Below, piece by piece: positions 8,561 to 17,278 of a stretch of DNA of 64,000 bases. The notes under the pieces were generated by a model, which was given only the letters and a program-made list of their open reading frames with translations, ran no database searches and was not told the origin of the DNA. The stretch is from Hymenobacter glacialis (GTDB lineage: Bacteria; Bacteroidota; Bacteroidia; Cytophagales; Hymenobacteraceae), in NCBI RefSeq assembly GCF_001816165.1, contig NZ_MDZC01000101.1:113360-177359 (forward strand), written 5' to 3'. How positions within the stretch are numbered: the first letter of the stretch is position 1; each line of letters opens with the position of its first letter. The translations under genes were made by a program, and so were the position numbers.

Positions 8561-9598
8561 ATGCGCCAAGGTCTTTTATTGGGGGGGATACTGCTGCTAT
8601 TGGTGCTGGCGGCGGGCGGCTATGCCGCCTGGCGCCTGCTGTACCGGCCCAACGTGCGGGCTTTGGCCGAAGGCCCGGCGTACCTCTACATCCGCAGTGG
8701 CACCGGCTTCGCGGCCGTGCTCGATTCGCTGCAAAAACACGAGTTGCTGCTGGAGCCCGGTAGCTTTGCCTGGGTGGCGGCGCAGCAGAAGTACCCGGCG
8801 CAGGTGAAAGCCGGGCGGTACCGGCTGGACGCCGGTATGGGGAATCTTGACCTGGTGCATATGCTGGCGGAAGGCCGGCAGGACACGATGCAATTCGAGC
8901 TGAAGCCATTTCACTACCTCGACCGGCTGCCGCGCCAGGTGAGCCGGCAGCTGGAAACGGACTCCTTTAAGCTGCAACTGCTGCTGGGCAACAACGCCGG
9001 CCTGCAGGGCCGCTATCAGCTGGACACCTGCACCATTCGCACTATGTTTATTCCCGGCCGCTACCGCTTGCTATGGAATACCGGCGCCGAAGCCTTTCTG
9101 GACACCGTGGCCGCCACCCACCGCCGCTTCTGGACCAGCGAGCGCCGCCGCCGGGCCGATTCGCTCAAGCTCACGCCCGTGCAGGTGAGCGTGCTGGCCA
9201 GCATTGTGCAGCGCGAAACTGCCCAGGCCACTGACAAGCCCCTTATTGCCGCCGTGTACCTCAACCGCCTGCGCAACGGCCAGCCTCTGCAGGCTGACCC
9301 CACGCTGCTGTGGCCCCTGCACGGCCTGGGCACCCGCAAGCGCGTGCTGAACGTGGATAAAAAGGTGGATTCACCCTACAACACCTACCGGCACAAAGGC
9401 CTGCCCCCCGGCCCCATTACCACGCCCCTGCCCAGCTCCCTGAACGCGGTGCTGCGCCCGGCCCACAACAAGAACCTGTTTTTCTGCGCCCGTTCCGACG
9501 GCAGCGGGTTCTCGGATTTTGCCGAGACTTACGCCGAGCACAAGCGCAACGCCCGCCGCTACCATCGCCGGCTCGACAGCCTTGGGGTGAAGCGGTAG
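8561..9598 (+). CDS. mltG: endolytic murein transglycosylase MltG (YceG family)
   Basis: MltG cuts nascent peptidoglycan glycan strands inside the chain and limits their length. The protein has 345 residues from ATG at 8561, with a TTG-start alternative two codons earlier. A single N-terminal membrane anchor (about 4-26, LLLGGILLLLVLAAGGYAAW) is followed by a LysM-like region and the YceG catalytic domain. The catalytic glutamate is E219 in SIVQRET. Other family blocks are AAVYLNRL, LQADPTLLWPL and SPYNTYRHKGLPPGPI. It lies downstream of the 43-residue gene and ends before a FadL-type gene with its own promoter. Confidence 0.94.
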   Translation: MRQGLLLGGILLLLVLAAGGYAAWRLLYRPNVRALAEGPAYLYIRSGTGFAAVLDSLQKHELLLEPGSFAWVAAQQKYPAQVKAGRYRLDAGMGNLDLVHMLAEGRQDTMQFELKPFHYLDRLPRQVSRQLETDSFKLQLLLGNNAGLQGRYQLDTCTIRTMFIPGRYRLLWNTGAEAFLDTVAATHRRFWTSERRRRADSLKLTPVQVSVLASIVQRETAQATDKPLIAAVYLNRLRNGQPLQADPTLLWPLHGLGTRKRVLNVDKKVDSPYNTYRHKGLPPGPITTPLPSSLNAVLRPAHNKNLFFCARSDGSGFSDFAETYAEHKRNARRYHRRLDSLGVKR

Positions 9599-9707
9599 GT
9601 AGCGCTTAAAGGCGACTTCGGGGGCGCTGGGATTGCGGCTGCCAAGAACAGTTTATTGCCTGCCGAACCATGCAGGCAGGCTGCTAAGGTGCTAGCGCTG
9701 GGCTGCG

Positions 9708-9715
9708 TACTTTTG
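9708..9715 (+). promoter_or_regulatory. -7 box TACTTTTG upstream of the FadL-type gene
   Basis: TACTTTTG is an exact match to the Bacteroidota TAnnTTTG element and ends 29 bases before the ATG at 9745. The CCTGCC/GGCAGG hairpin at about 9659-9682 lies just upstream. No clear -33 TTG is seen at the expected spacing. Confidence 0.6.
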
Positions 9716-9744
9716 TTTCCCCAATTTCCCGCAAAAGCGTCCGT

Positions 9745-10986
9745 ATGCGTCCACTTCTCCTCTTTATAGTACCTGTCTTCTCTGGATTAACGGCTTCGGC
9801 CAACGGGTTTGAGACTGGCCCGCAGGGTGCCCGCGTGTTGGGCCTGGGTGGAGCCAGCACGGCCTACATCAACAGCATTGCAGGCCTGAGTACCAATCCC
9901 GGCCTGCTGGGCCAATGGGGGGATTCGCTCACCCGCATCAGCATCGGCCACCTAAGTCAGTTTCGGCGCTCATCGTTTGTGGGCCAGGACACCTACCGGC
10001 GCACCGACCAGGAGCTGACCGTGCAGCCCGGCGGCTACTTTTACGCCACCCATGGCGTGGGCAAGCGCGTGGCCGTGGGCCTGGCCGTGACCATGCCCTA
10101 CGGCTATCACACCAAGTGGCCCAATACCTGGGAAGGCCGCTCGGTTATTCAGGAAAGCCAGCTATCCACCTACTTTGTGCAGCCCACGGTGGGCTTCCGG
10201 CTGAATGATAACTTCAGTGCCGGCGTGGGCTTCGTGTACGCCTACGGCAAGTACAGCCAGCGCCGCGCGCTGGGCCAATACGACGACCCGGCCGCACAGT
10301 CGAAGTTTAGCAGCAGCGGCCAGGGCTACGGCGTGAACGTGGGCCTGTATGGCCGCACCGGCGAGACCCTCGCCTTCGGCATCAGCTACCGCAGCGGCCT
10401 GAACCTAAAAATGAACAACGGCAAGCTGACCACCGCCGGCGTGCCCGAGCGCGACGACTCGCTGTACCCCAGCACGGCCGACTTCAAAACCCAGATTAAC
10501 CTGCCCAGCACGTTGTCGGTGGGGGTTTCGGACCGCATCACCAAGAACCTGCTGCTCACCTTCGACTTCACCCTCAGCGGCTGGAGCTCCTTAGATTCGT
10601 TGAAGCTGGATGTGGCAGCCAGTGGCACGGCCCCGGCCCGCAGCATCAGCACCGCCCGCCGGTATGAGGACGCCCTGGCCTTCCGGGTAGGCGCCGAGTA
10701 TCAGGCAACCCCCAAGTTAACCGTGCTCGGTGGGTTGCGCTACGCCGATACGCCCGTCCGCGACGAGTTCATCAACCCCGAATTTGTGGATACCAACACC
10801 CTTGGCGCCTCGGCGGGTGCCGTTTACCAGCTGGGCCGCCTGGCGCTGGAAGCCGGCTATGCCTTCGACTACGGCCAGCGCCGCACCGCCCGCGCCAATC
10901 CCGTTATTGACCGGGTGGCCAACGTGAGCGGCACCTACCGCACCGGCACGCACATGGCGTCGGTGGGCGTAGCAGTGGCTTTTTAA
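9745..10986 (+). CDS. OmpP1/FadL-family outer-membrane transporter
   Basis: This gene encodes 413 residues for a beta-barrel of the FadL/TodX type, which admits hydrophobic substrates such as long-chain fatty acids. The signal peptide (about 1-18) is followed by the family's NGFETGPQGARVLGLGGAST start, which forms the N-terminal hatch. GLSTNPGLLGQ corresponds to the usual N-P block, and alternating aromatic and polar strands run to the terminal ASVGVAVAF strand. The next gene starts 30 bases downstream, an arrangement that suggests co-expression with the SGNH lipoprotein. The specific substrate is unknown. Confidence 0.85.
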   Translation: MRPLLLFIVPVFSGLTASANGFETGPQGARVLGLGGASTAYINSIAGLSTNPGLLGQWGDSLTRISIGHLSQFRRSSFVGQDTYRRTDQELTVQPGGYFYATHGVGKRVAVGLAVTMPYGYHTKWPNTWEGRSVIQESQLSTYFVQPTVGFRLNDNFSAGVGFVYAYGKYSQRRALGQYDDPAAQSKFSSSGQGYGVNVGLYGRTGETLAFGISYRSGLNLKMNNGKLTTAGVPERDDSLYPSTADFKTQINLPSTLSVGVSDRITKNLLLTFDFTLSGWSSLDSLKLDVAASGTAPARSISTARRYEDALAFRVGAEYQATPKLTVLGGLRYADTPVRDEFINPEFVDTNTLGASAGAVYQLGRLALEAGYAFDYGQRRTARANPVIDRVANVSGTYRTGTHMASVGVAVAF

Positions 10987-11016
10987 CTCAACTCCCTGCT
11001 GATTTCGAATTTCGCG

Positions 11017-12435
11017 ATGAATACTTTTTACTTCACTCAGTTGGGCCGCACAGGCTTGGTAGCCGTAGCTACTGCCGTGCTCAACGCCTGCGCGCCGGGC
11101 CAGGATACGCCTACGCCCACCACGAGCGTGGATGTGACCCGCTACGTGGCGGTGGGCGACAGCTATACGGCCGGAGTGAGCGCCGGGGGCCTCACCCGAG
11201 CCAGCCAGGAATATTCCTTTCCCAACCTGCTGGCCCGGCAGTTTCAGGGGGCTTCGCGCGAGGCCGTTTTTACCCAGCCGCTGTTGGAGGCAGGCACGGG
11301 CTCCGGCTTTATTGAGCTAGTGGACTTCCCGGCTACGGGACTGCCCAAAACGCGCCGGGTGGCGGGGCAGGCCGTGCGGCGCACCATCATCAATCCCGGC
11401 ACTTGCGCTGGCCCCGACACCGTACGGGTCCTCACCCGCAACAACCCCAGTAGCACCCTGCCCCAGAACCTGGGCATTCCAGGCCTGGCCCTCAGCCAGA
11501 TTGAAACGGCTGGGTTGGGCAACGAGGGGTCGGCCGTGGCCAGGGCTCCATTTAACCCCTATTTTGAGCGCCTGCTGCCCCCGGCTACCACCCGCACTTA
11601 TCTGCAGGCGGTGACCGATGTGGCGGCTTCCGCTACTTTTTTCACCTACTTCCAGGGGCTCGACGACCTCCTGCCTTACGTGCAAAGCGGCGGCCAGTGC
11701 GGCGGCCGCTACGACAGTACCGCTTTCCGAAACCAGGCCCTGCTGACCATGCGCACCAATGCCCGCAAGGTGCTGGACCGGCTGGCGGCTGGCGGCCGGC
11801 CCGGCATTATTGCCAAGCTGCCGGCCCTCACCACGCTGCCCCTGCTGCGGCTGGGCAACGGCACGGCCCTGCTGGAACGCTTCAGCGCAGCACCCGGCGT
11901 GTTCATCACCGTGGGCAACCCCTTCCGGCCGGCGCAGGTGCGGCCCATTACGAGCCGCGACTACGTGCTGGCGCCCCTGCTCTCCCGGGTGGGCCAGCCC
12001 ACGGCAGTAGTGGTAGGCGGCGCTACTCTTATGCTCCCCTATGGCCTCGACAGCCGCAACCCGCTCCGCGACGCCGATGTGCTCGACGAATCGGAGCTGA
12101 CCTTCGTTTCCTTCGTGCTCAACGGCTATAATAATGAGCTGGAGACGCTGGCCCGCGACGTCTACAAAATGCCGGTAATTACCCCCGATGGCAACCAGCG
12201 GGCGCTCAACCTGGACGTGGTTCTGTTTGACCAGGTGGCGGGTCTTATATCGGTGGGCGGCGTGGTGTATTCTCCCGAACTGGTGCGAGGCAATTTTTTC
12301 TCGCTTGACTACTACACCCTCACGCCTCGCGGAAACGGGTTGCTGGCCAATGCCTTCATCACCGCCATCAACAAAGCCTACCGGGCCAACATCCCGGCCG
12401 TGGATGTGAACAGCCTGCCCACGGTAGCGCAGTAA
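11017..12435 (+). CDS. SGNH/GDSL-type hydrolase lipoprotein
   Basis: This is a 472-residue lipoprotein. The lipobox LNAC puts the lipidated cysteine at residue 25, and a Thr/Pro linker follows. The SGNH block I is VAVGDSYTAG with the nucleophile serine at residue 49; GLDDLLPY replaces the usual GxND oxyanion block. Esterase or lipase activity on an envelope or extracellular ester is likely from the family, but the substrate is unknown. The gene follows the FadL-type transporter by 30 bases, so the pair may release and take up lipid-derived products. That link is inference. Confidence 0.8.
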   Translation: MNTFYFTQLGRTGLVAVATAVLNACAPGQDTPTPTTSVDVTRYVAVGDSYTAGVSAGGLTRASQEYSFPNLLARQFQGASREAVFTQPLLEAGTGSGFIELVDFPATGLPKTRRVAGQAVRRTIINPGTCAGPDTVRVLTRNNPSSTLPQNLGIPGLALSQIETAGLGNEGSAVARAPFNPYFERLLPPATTRTYLQAVTDVAASATFFTYFQGLDDLLPYVQSGGQCGGRYDSTAFRNQALLTMRTNARKVLDRLAAGGRPGIIAKLPALTTLPLLRLGNGTALLERFSAAPGVFITVGNPFRPAQVRPITSRDYVLAPLLSRVGQPTAVVVGGATLMLPYGLDSRNPLRDADVLDESELTFVSFVLNGYNNELETLARDVYKMPVITPDGNQRALNLDVVLFDQVAGLISVGGVVYSPELVRGNFFSLDYYTLTPRGNGLLANAFITAINKAYRANIPAVDVNSLPTVAQ

Positions 12436-12447
12436 GCGCAGCCTGCG

Positions 12448-13968
12448 CTACTGCAGGCGGTAGAGACGCAGGGCCAGCGTGTCGGCAGTGGCGCGCCGGG
12501 CGGCCAGTAGCGTGCGCTCGAAACCAAGGCCCATGTATTCGGAGTGCTCCAGGAATAATAGCGAGCTGTGCAGCTGCGGGGCGGGCCACGCAACCACGGG
12601 TGTCTGCTTCTGCAGCGAGTCGAACCGGTGCACGCCGGCCACTCGCCAGTAGCCATCGAGGAGAACGTATTGGTAGCCCTGGCGGCGCAGGCCGGCTAGC
12701 TCGCGCTCGTCGTACACCACGGTGAGGCACTGATTGGAAGCAAGGTAAGGCGCCACACCCAGGCCCACGGTGCTGGCTACTTTGGTGGCGCCGTGCGCCT
12801 GCAGCCAGGCGCCCACCTTAGCGTAGGGGTTGGGCAAAGGAGCGAACAGCTCCCGCTGAATCAGCCGCAGGTTCAGGCCTGCGGCCATCAGCACGCCCCC
12901 AACCAACGCCCAGCCCGACACCACGCGCCGGAAGCTCAACACGGCCAGCGCGGCGAGCGGCGTGTAGGCAAATAGCAGCCCCCGCGGGGCTTTCACTAGC
13001 AACGACATGCCCCCTACCAGGCACACGGCCCACACCAGCAGGTACGGCAGCAAGGCGGTGGGCAGCACGCGCCAATTGGTGCCCGCCCGCAGGCTGCGCC
13101 ACACCTGCCAGGCAGCTACCACCAGGCCCGCCAACAACAGCAGCGACTCGTAGCGGAGCAGGTAGTGAAAGTAGTAAAACAGGTCCAGGTCGAGGGTGAG
13201 CTGGCGGCCGGCAGGGTTAGCTGCAGTTGGTACCACCACGCGCACATAAAACGCCAGCCAGCGGTACCACGGCAGCCCGGCGGCCACGCCCACGGCACCC
13301 AGCACCACAAAAGGCACCAGCAGCACCAGCAGCACCCGGCCCCAGATACCGCGCTTCCGCCACAGGCCATCGGCCTGCCACACTTCCAGCACCACCAGAA
13401 TGGGCACCGCAAACAGGAACTTGTAGTCGAAGCTCAGCCCCAGTGCCAACCAGCCCGCTACCAGCAGGATAGCCGCGGCACTGGGGCGCTGCAGGCGCTG
13501 GAAGTGGCTGCGCAGCAAGCATGCGAAAACCAGCAAATCAACCGAATTCATGGTGAAATCTCGGCCGGCGAAAGTGAGTAGCAGCGACGTGCCCGCCAGC
13601 GCCACCAGGGCGGCGGTTTCGGGACCCGCCAACTGGCTGCGCCCAGACACCCACCCGCAGAAAAACCCTAGCGCTGCCACGCCCAGCAGCGCATTGATGG
13701 TTTGGAAAACGAGAAAGTCCCGGATAAAAAATGCCACCGGGGCATAGAGCAGAAAGAACCCTGGGCTGCCGTGCTGGAACATATTTGCAAAGTCGCCATG
13801 GGCTACCTGCTGCACTATCTGCCAGTTGAGTACCGAATCGAAGTCAGGCGGGCCAGCTTCGGGGAGGCGCCACAGCCGCAGGCCTGCCACGGCCAGCAGC
13901 GCCCCTACGAGCCAGAAGGAGCGGCTTGGGGCTGGCTGTTCGTTATTTGTAGCCGCAAATGGATGCAT
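12448..13968 (-). CDS. multipass membrane protein, GT-C (GT39-like) glycosyltransferase candidate
   Basis: From ATG at 13968 the protein has 506 residues. A frame open to 14052 would leave only five bases before the divergent dtd start, so I prefer 13968. About ten hydrophobic helices are visible. The first luminal loop has PPDFDSVLNWQIVQQVAHGD, whose acidic residues resemble the catalytic loop of GT-C enzymes that use polyprenyl-phosphate sugars. The last 130 residues are a soluble domain. It converges with the SGNH lipoprotein gene with only a 12-base gap. Assignment to family 39 rests on topology and the loop only. Confidence 0.65.
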   Translation of the reverse strand: MHPFAATNNEQPAPSRSFWLVGALLAVAGLRLWRLPEAGPPDFDSVLNWQIVQQVAHGDFANMFQHGSPGFFLLYAPVAFFIRDFLVFQTINALLGVAALGFFCGWVSGRSQLAGPETAALVALAGTSLLLTFAGRDFTMNSVDLLVFACLLRSHFQRLQRPSAAAILLVAGWLALGLSFDYKFLFAVPILVVLEVWQADGLWRKRGIWGRVLLVLLVPFVVLGAVGVAAGLPWYRWLAFYVRVVVPTAANPAGRQLTLDLDLFYYFHYLLRYESLLLLAGLVVAAWQVWRSLRAGTNWRVLPTALLPYLLVWAVCLVGGMSLLVKAPRGLLFAYTPLAALAVLSFRRVVSGWALVGGVLMAAGLNLRLIQRELFAPLPNPYAKVGAWLQAHGATKVASTVGLGVAPYLASNQCLTVVYDERELAGLRRQGYQYVLLDGYWRVAGVHRFDSLQKQTPVVAWPAPQLHSSLLFLEHSEYMGLGFERTLLAARRATADTLALRLYRLQ

Positions 13969-14057
13969 GCAAAAATCGGCACTGGTTGCCGCGAAGGTCG
14001 GGCACGGCCCTGCAACATTGGCACAAGTGCTCAACTTATTCCCTAAAATCACCTTTT

Positions 14058-14504
14058 ATGCGTCTCGTTATTCAGCGCGTCAGCCAGGCCCAGGTCACCG
14101 TCGATGGCCAGGTTACGGGCCGGATTGGCCCGGGCCTGCTGGCCCTGGCCGGCTTCGCCCCTACTGATACCACCGCCGCGCTTACGTGGATGTGCCGCAA
14201 GCTGGTGCAGCTCCGCATTTTCGGCGACGAGAACGGGCAGATGAATCGCAGCGTGGCCGACGTAGGCGGCGAAATCCTGGTGGTGAGCCAGTTCACGCTG
14301 CTGGCCGATGCCCGCAAAGGCAACCGCCCCAGCTACATCGGGGCCGCGCCCCCACCCGTTGCCGAACCTCTTTACGAGCAGTTTGTGGCCCTGGTGGTCG
14401 CGGAGCTGGGCAAGCCCGTGCCCACCGGCATTTTCGGCGCCGACATGAAAGTCAGCCTACTCAACGACGGGCCGGTAACTATTGTGCTGGATTCGCCAGC
14501 CTAG
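14058..14504 (+). CDS. dtd: D-aminoacyl-tRNA deacylase (DTD)
   Basis: DTD removes D-amino acids (and glycine) wrongly attached to tRNA. The protein has 148 residues from ATG at 14058, the usual length. It starts MRLVIQRVSQAQVTVDGQ as the family does. The two active-site motifs are present: SQFTLLAD near residue 77 (SQxT) and NDGPVTIVL near residue 137 (NxGPVT). The next gene begins 21 bases after the stop, so the two probably share a transcript. Confidence 0.97.
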   Translation: MRLVIQRVSQAQVTVDGQVTGRIGPGLLALAGFAPTDTTAALTWMCRKLVQLRIFGDENGQMNRSVADVGGEILVVSQFTLLADARKGNRPSYIGAAPPPVAEPLYEQFVALVVAELGKPVPTGIFGADMKVSLLNDGPVTIVLDSPA

Positions 14505-14525
14505 CTTTCATATTCCCCCTTGACC

Positions 14526-14852
14526 ATGACCATCAAAGAAGCCCAAAAGACCGTTGACACCTGGATTACGACCACGGGCGTGCGTTATTTCAACGAGCTG
14601 ACCAACATGGCCATTCTCACCGAGGAAGTGGGCGAAGTGGCCCGGCTCATTTCCCGGCAGTATGGCGAGCAGTCCTTCAAGGAATCCGACAAAGGGCGCG
14701 AGTTAGGCGACGAGCTGGCCGATGTGCTGTTCGTGGTCATCTGCCTCGCCAACCAGACCGGCGTAGACTTGACCGACGCTCTCACCCGCAACCTAGCCAA
14801 AAAGACCCAACGTGACAACCAGCGCCATCAGAACAATGAGAAGCTGAGATAA
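14526..14852 (+). CDS. MazG-like nucleotide pyrophosphohydrolase
   Basis: This is a 108-residue all-alpha NTP pyrophosphatase that probably hydrolyses non-canonical or surplus nucleoside triphosphates to the monophosphate. The metal-binding motifs of the MazG superfamily are present: EEVGEVARLI (ExxE) and ELGDELADVLFVV (ExxD). The protein is a single MazG domain, about half the size of E. coli MazG. I chose ATG at 14526 over the TTG two codons upstream. It follows dtd by 21 bases. Confidence 0.88.
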   Translation: MTIKEAQKTVDTWITTTGVRYFNELTNMAILTEEVGEVARLISRQYGEQSFKESDKGRELGDELADVLFVVICLANQTGVDLTDALTRNLAKKTQRDNQRHQNNEKLR

Positions 14853-14893
14853 TAGTGGTTATGGTTAGCTAAACATCCGACGTTACGCAGGCA

Positions 14894-15043
14894 CTTGCTG
14901 GCGCGCGTCTGCGACGCGCTGCCGACTGGCTGCGAGCCTGTGGCTCGGGTTGGGGCCGTTGATAAGGGCCCACTATCGGTTGTTCGCCCCCGCGTCGCAG
15001 ACGCGAAACCAGAAGGCAGCGCGTCGCAGACGCGCGCCAGCGC
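14894..15043. repeat. GC-rich inverted repeat with 27-bp perfect arms
   Basis: GCTGGCGCGCGTCTGCGACG (continuing to CGCTGCC) at about 14898-14924 is repeated as an exact reverse complement at about 15016-15042. The arms enclose about 90 bases that contain a further GCGTCGCAGACGC copy and small GC-rich hairpins. It lies between the convergent MazG-like and comB genes and differs in sequence from the other palindromes in this window. Confidence 0.8.
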
Positions 15044-15050
15044 GGTACAA

Positions 15051-15773
15051 CTAACCGTTATTTATGAGCCGGTCGTGCTGCCAGCGGGGCAGCACTTGGG
15101 CGTAGGCGTCGATTTGCAGGCAAAACTCAAAGTCCTTGCTGGCCTCCAGTGAATTGAGGCGGCGCACATGCGCTGACTGCAACAGGTAATTGGACAGGTT
15201 TGGCTCACCCTGCTGCCAGAGGTGCAGCGCGGCCAGGGTAGCATCGGAGCTGCGCACGTCAAAGTCCGGCGTCAGCCGCGCCGCCAGGGCACCGCCAAAT
15301 ACGGTGTCTTCGAGGCAGAACTGGCCTTTCCAACCGGCACATACCACCAGCACGTCGCGGCCCTGCGCCCGGACAAAATCGGCCACGGCCGCCAGGTTTA
15401 GAAAGGAACCCACTACCACGGCATCGGCGGCCAGGGAACGACGCAGGGCCATGGTGCCATTGGTGGTGCTGATGGACAAGGCGCGGCCCTGAACCGGCCG
15501 CCGGGCATCCAGAAACCCAAACGGAGAGTTACCCAGGTCGAAGCCGGCGGCGGGCAGGCCGTCGCGCTCGGCGGCGGTCAGGCAGCCGTGTTCCTGGCCA
15601 TAGGCGGTGCATTCGTCCAGCGTGGCCACCGGAAAAACATGCGTCACGCCCTCCCCCAATGCCGTGACTATGGTGCTGGAGGCCCGCAGAATATCCACGA
15701 TAACGGCCACTTTCCCCCGCAGGTCATACAGGTGCAGCAGCTCCGGCGAAAAGCAAATATCTACTTTGGGCAC
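15051..15773 (-). CDS. comB: ComB-family 2-phosphosulfolactate phosphatase
   Basis: ComB converts 2-phosphosulfolactate to sulfolactate, a step of coenzyme M synthesis in archaea. The 240-residue protein carries the family blocks: VAVIVDILRASSTIVTAL near the N-terminus, AAERDGLPAAGFDLGNSP, LSISTTNGTMALRR and VVGSFLNLAAVADF. Hymenobacter-like bacteria do not make coenzyme M; a role in another sulfonate route, for example sulfonolipid precursors, is possible but unproven. It stands alone between a GC-rich repeat and a palindromic repeat. Family membership is secure, its substrate here is not. Confidence 0.9.
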   Translation of the reverse strand: MPKVDICFSPELLHLYDLRGKVAVIVDILRASSTIVTALGEGVTHVFPVATLDECTAYGQEHGCLTAAERDGLPAAGFDLGNSPFGFLDARRPVQGRALSISTTNGTMALRRSLAADAVVVGSFLNLAAVADFVRAQGRDVLVVCAGWKGQFCLEDTVFGGALAARLTPDFDVRSSDATLAALHLWQQGEPNLSNYLLQSAHVRRLNSLEASKDFEFCLQIDAYAQVLPRWQHDRLINNG

Positions 15774-15820
15774 TTTTTAGTGGTTAGGGATTAGCAAGTA
15801 ATAGACTTATTCACGAGTAA

Positions 15821-15936
15821 AAAAGAACGTCATGCTGAGCGCCGTCGAAGCACCTCGCTTGCTGTAGGTAGTCCAATCGATTGGGTTTACTACCACACTC
15901 GAGGTGCTTCGACGGCGCTCAGCATGACGTTCTTTT
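15821..15936. repeat. palindromic intergenic repeat, copy 3
   Basis: The arms 15821-15857 and 15900-15936 (AAAAGAACGTCATGCTGAGC and so on) are exact or near-exact reverse complements. The core is a variant, GTCGAAGCACCTCG, rather than GCATCTCTACCGC. It lies between the 5' end of comB and the 3' end of gcvT, both on the - strand. The A/T ends would let it act as a terminator for gcvT. Confidence 0.85.
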
Positions 15937-15964
15937 ATTCAGAAACAATCTGATTAATAACCGT

Positions 15965-17068
15965 TTATACTTCTGCTCCTTTGGTCAGGGGCAGCTTGTT
16001 CACCGTAGCGGGCAGGTTCTTGCCGCGAATCTGCACGAAAATCTGGGTGCCGGGCGCGGCAAATTCGGTTTTAACATAGCCCATGCCGATGCCTTTGCTG
16101 AGCGAAGGCGACTGGGTGCCGCTCGTCACGTCGCCAATCTTCTGGCCTTCGGCATCTACCAGTTCGTAATGACCGCGGGGGATGCCGGTGCCGTCCATGA
16201 TGAAGGCGACGAGCTTTTTGTTGACGCCCGCTTCCTTCTGCTTTTTGAGGTTTTCAGCGTTGGTGAAGTCTTTGGTAAATTTCGTAATCCAGCCCAAACC
16301 AGCTTCCAGCGGCGAGGTAGTGTCGTCGATGTCGTTGCCATAGAGTGCAAAGCCCATTTCCAGGCGCAGGGTATCGCGGGCCCCGAGGCCAATGGGCTTG
16401 ATGCCGTATTCTTTGCCTGCGGTCATGATTTTATCCCACACCGCCGCAGCGCTTTCGTTCGGGATGTACAGCTCAAAGCCGCCAGCGCCGGTGTAGCCCG
16501 TGGCCGAGATAATGACGTTGGGTGCCCCGGCAAAGGTGCCCTGCACGAAGGAGTAGTACGGAATGCTGCTCAGGTCCACGTCGGTGAGAGCCTGCAGTGC
16601 GGCCGAGGCTTTGGGCCCCTGCACCGCAAACAAGCTAGTGCGGTCCGAAATGTCTTCCATTTCCGCACCGTCGTGGTTGTGCTGCTGAATCCAGTTCCAG
16701 TCTTTTTCAATGTTGGAGGCGTTCACCACCAGCAAGTAGTCTTCATCGGCCAGCTTGTACACCAGCAGGTCGTCCACAATGCCGCCGTCCTGGTTAGGCA
16801 GGCAGGAATACTGGGCTTTGCCATCGGTCAGCTTGCTGGCATCGTTGCTGGTCACGCGCTGAATGAGCGGCAGGGCCTGCGGGCCGCGCACCCGGAACTC
16901 GCCCATGTGCGACACATCGAAAATGCCCACTGCGCGCCGCACGGTGTGGTGCTCGTCCAGGTCAGAAGAGTACCGCACGGGCATGTCGTAGCCGGCAAAG
17001 GGCACCATTTTAGCACCCAGCTTGCGGTGGGTTTCGTCGAGGGTAACGGTTTTCAGGGAAACGGTCAT
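15965..17068 (-). CDS. gcvT: aminomethyltransferase, glycine cleavage system T protein
   Basis: GcvT takes the aminomethyl group from the lipoylated H protein and makes 5,10-methylenetetrahydrofolate and ammonia. From ATG at 17068 it has 367 residues, the usual size. Family blocks visible are FAGYDMPVRYSS, VGIFDVSHMGEFRV, NQDGGIVDDLLVY, the folate-binding region around ATGYTGAGGFELY, and GLGARDTLRLEMGFALYG. The frame continues 21 codons upstream, but the MTVSLKTVTL start matches the family. A CACCTTTG box on the - strand at 17118-17125 fits a promoter about 50 bases upstream. The gcvH and gcvP genes are not in this window. Confidence 0.97.
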   Translation of the reverse strand: MTVSLKTVTLDETHRKLGAKMVPFAGYDMPVRYSSDLDEHHTVRRAVGIFDVSHMGEFRVRGPQALPLIQRVTSNDASKLTDGKAQYSCLPNQDGGIVDDLLVYKLADEDYLLVVNASNIEKDWNWIQQHNHDGAEMEDISDRTSLFAVQGPKASAALQALTDVDLSSIPYYSFVQGTFAGAPNVIISATGYTGAGGFELYIPNESAAAVWDKIMTAGKEYGIKPIGLGARDTLRLEMGFALYGNDIDDTTSPLEAGLGWITKFTKDFTNAENLKKQKEAGVNKKLVAFIMDGTGIPRGHYELVDAEGQKIGDVTSGTQSPSLSKGIGMGYVKTEFAAPGTQIFVQIRGKNLPATVNKLPLTKGAEV

Positions 17069-17136
17069 AAGAGTGACTGAGTGGCGGGTTGGCTGTGTGG
17101 GAATGTACTTGATGGTGCAAAGGTGCGGCAAAAAAG

Positions 17137-17165
17137 AAAAGCCGCCTCTGAGCGAAGCGGCTTTT
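17137..17165 (-). terminator. terminator downstream of ilvE
   Basis: AAAAGCCGC and GCGGCTTTT form a nine-pair stem around an 11-base loop. The tract fits termination of the leftward ilvE transcript before gcvT. Confidence 0.75.
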
Positions 17166-17175
17166 GATTATAACC

Positions 17176-17265
17176 CGTCATGCTGAGCTTGTCGAAGCAT
17201 CTCTACCGCAGCAGTAAATCTGATTATTTACGGGGTAGAGATGCATCGACAAGCTCAGCACGACG
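17176..17265. repeat. palindromic intergenic repeat, copy 4
   Basis: Left arm 17176-17209 (CGTCATGCTGAGCTTGTCGA and onward) pairs with right arm 17234-17265, apart from two substitutions (GCATCGACAAG, AGCACGACG). It lies between the ilvE stop and the gcvT start. Confidence 0.85.
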
Positions 17266-17278
17266 GCCTACTCACTCG

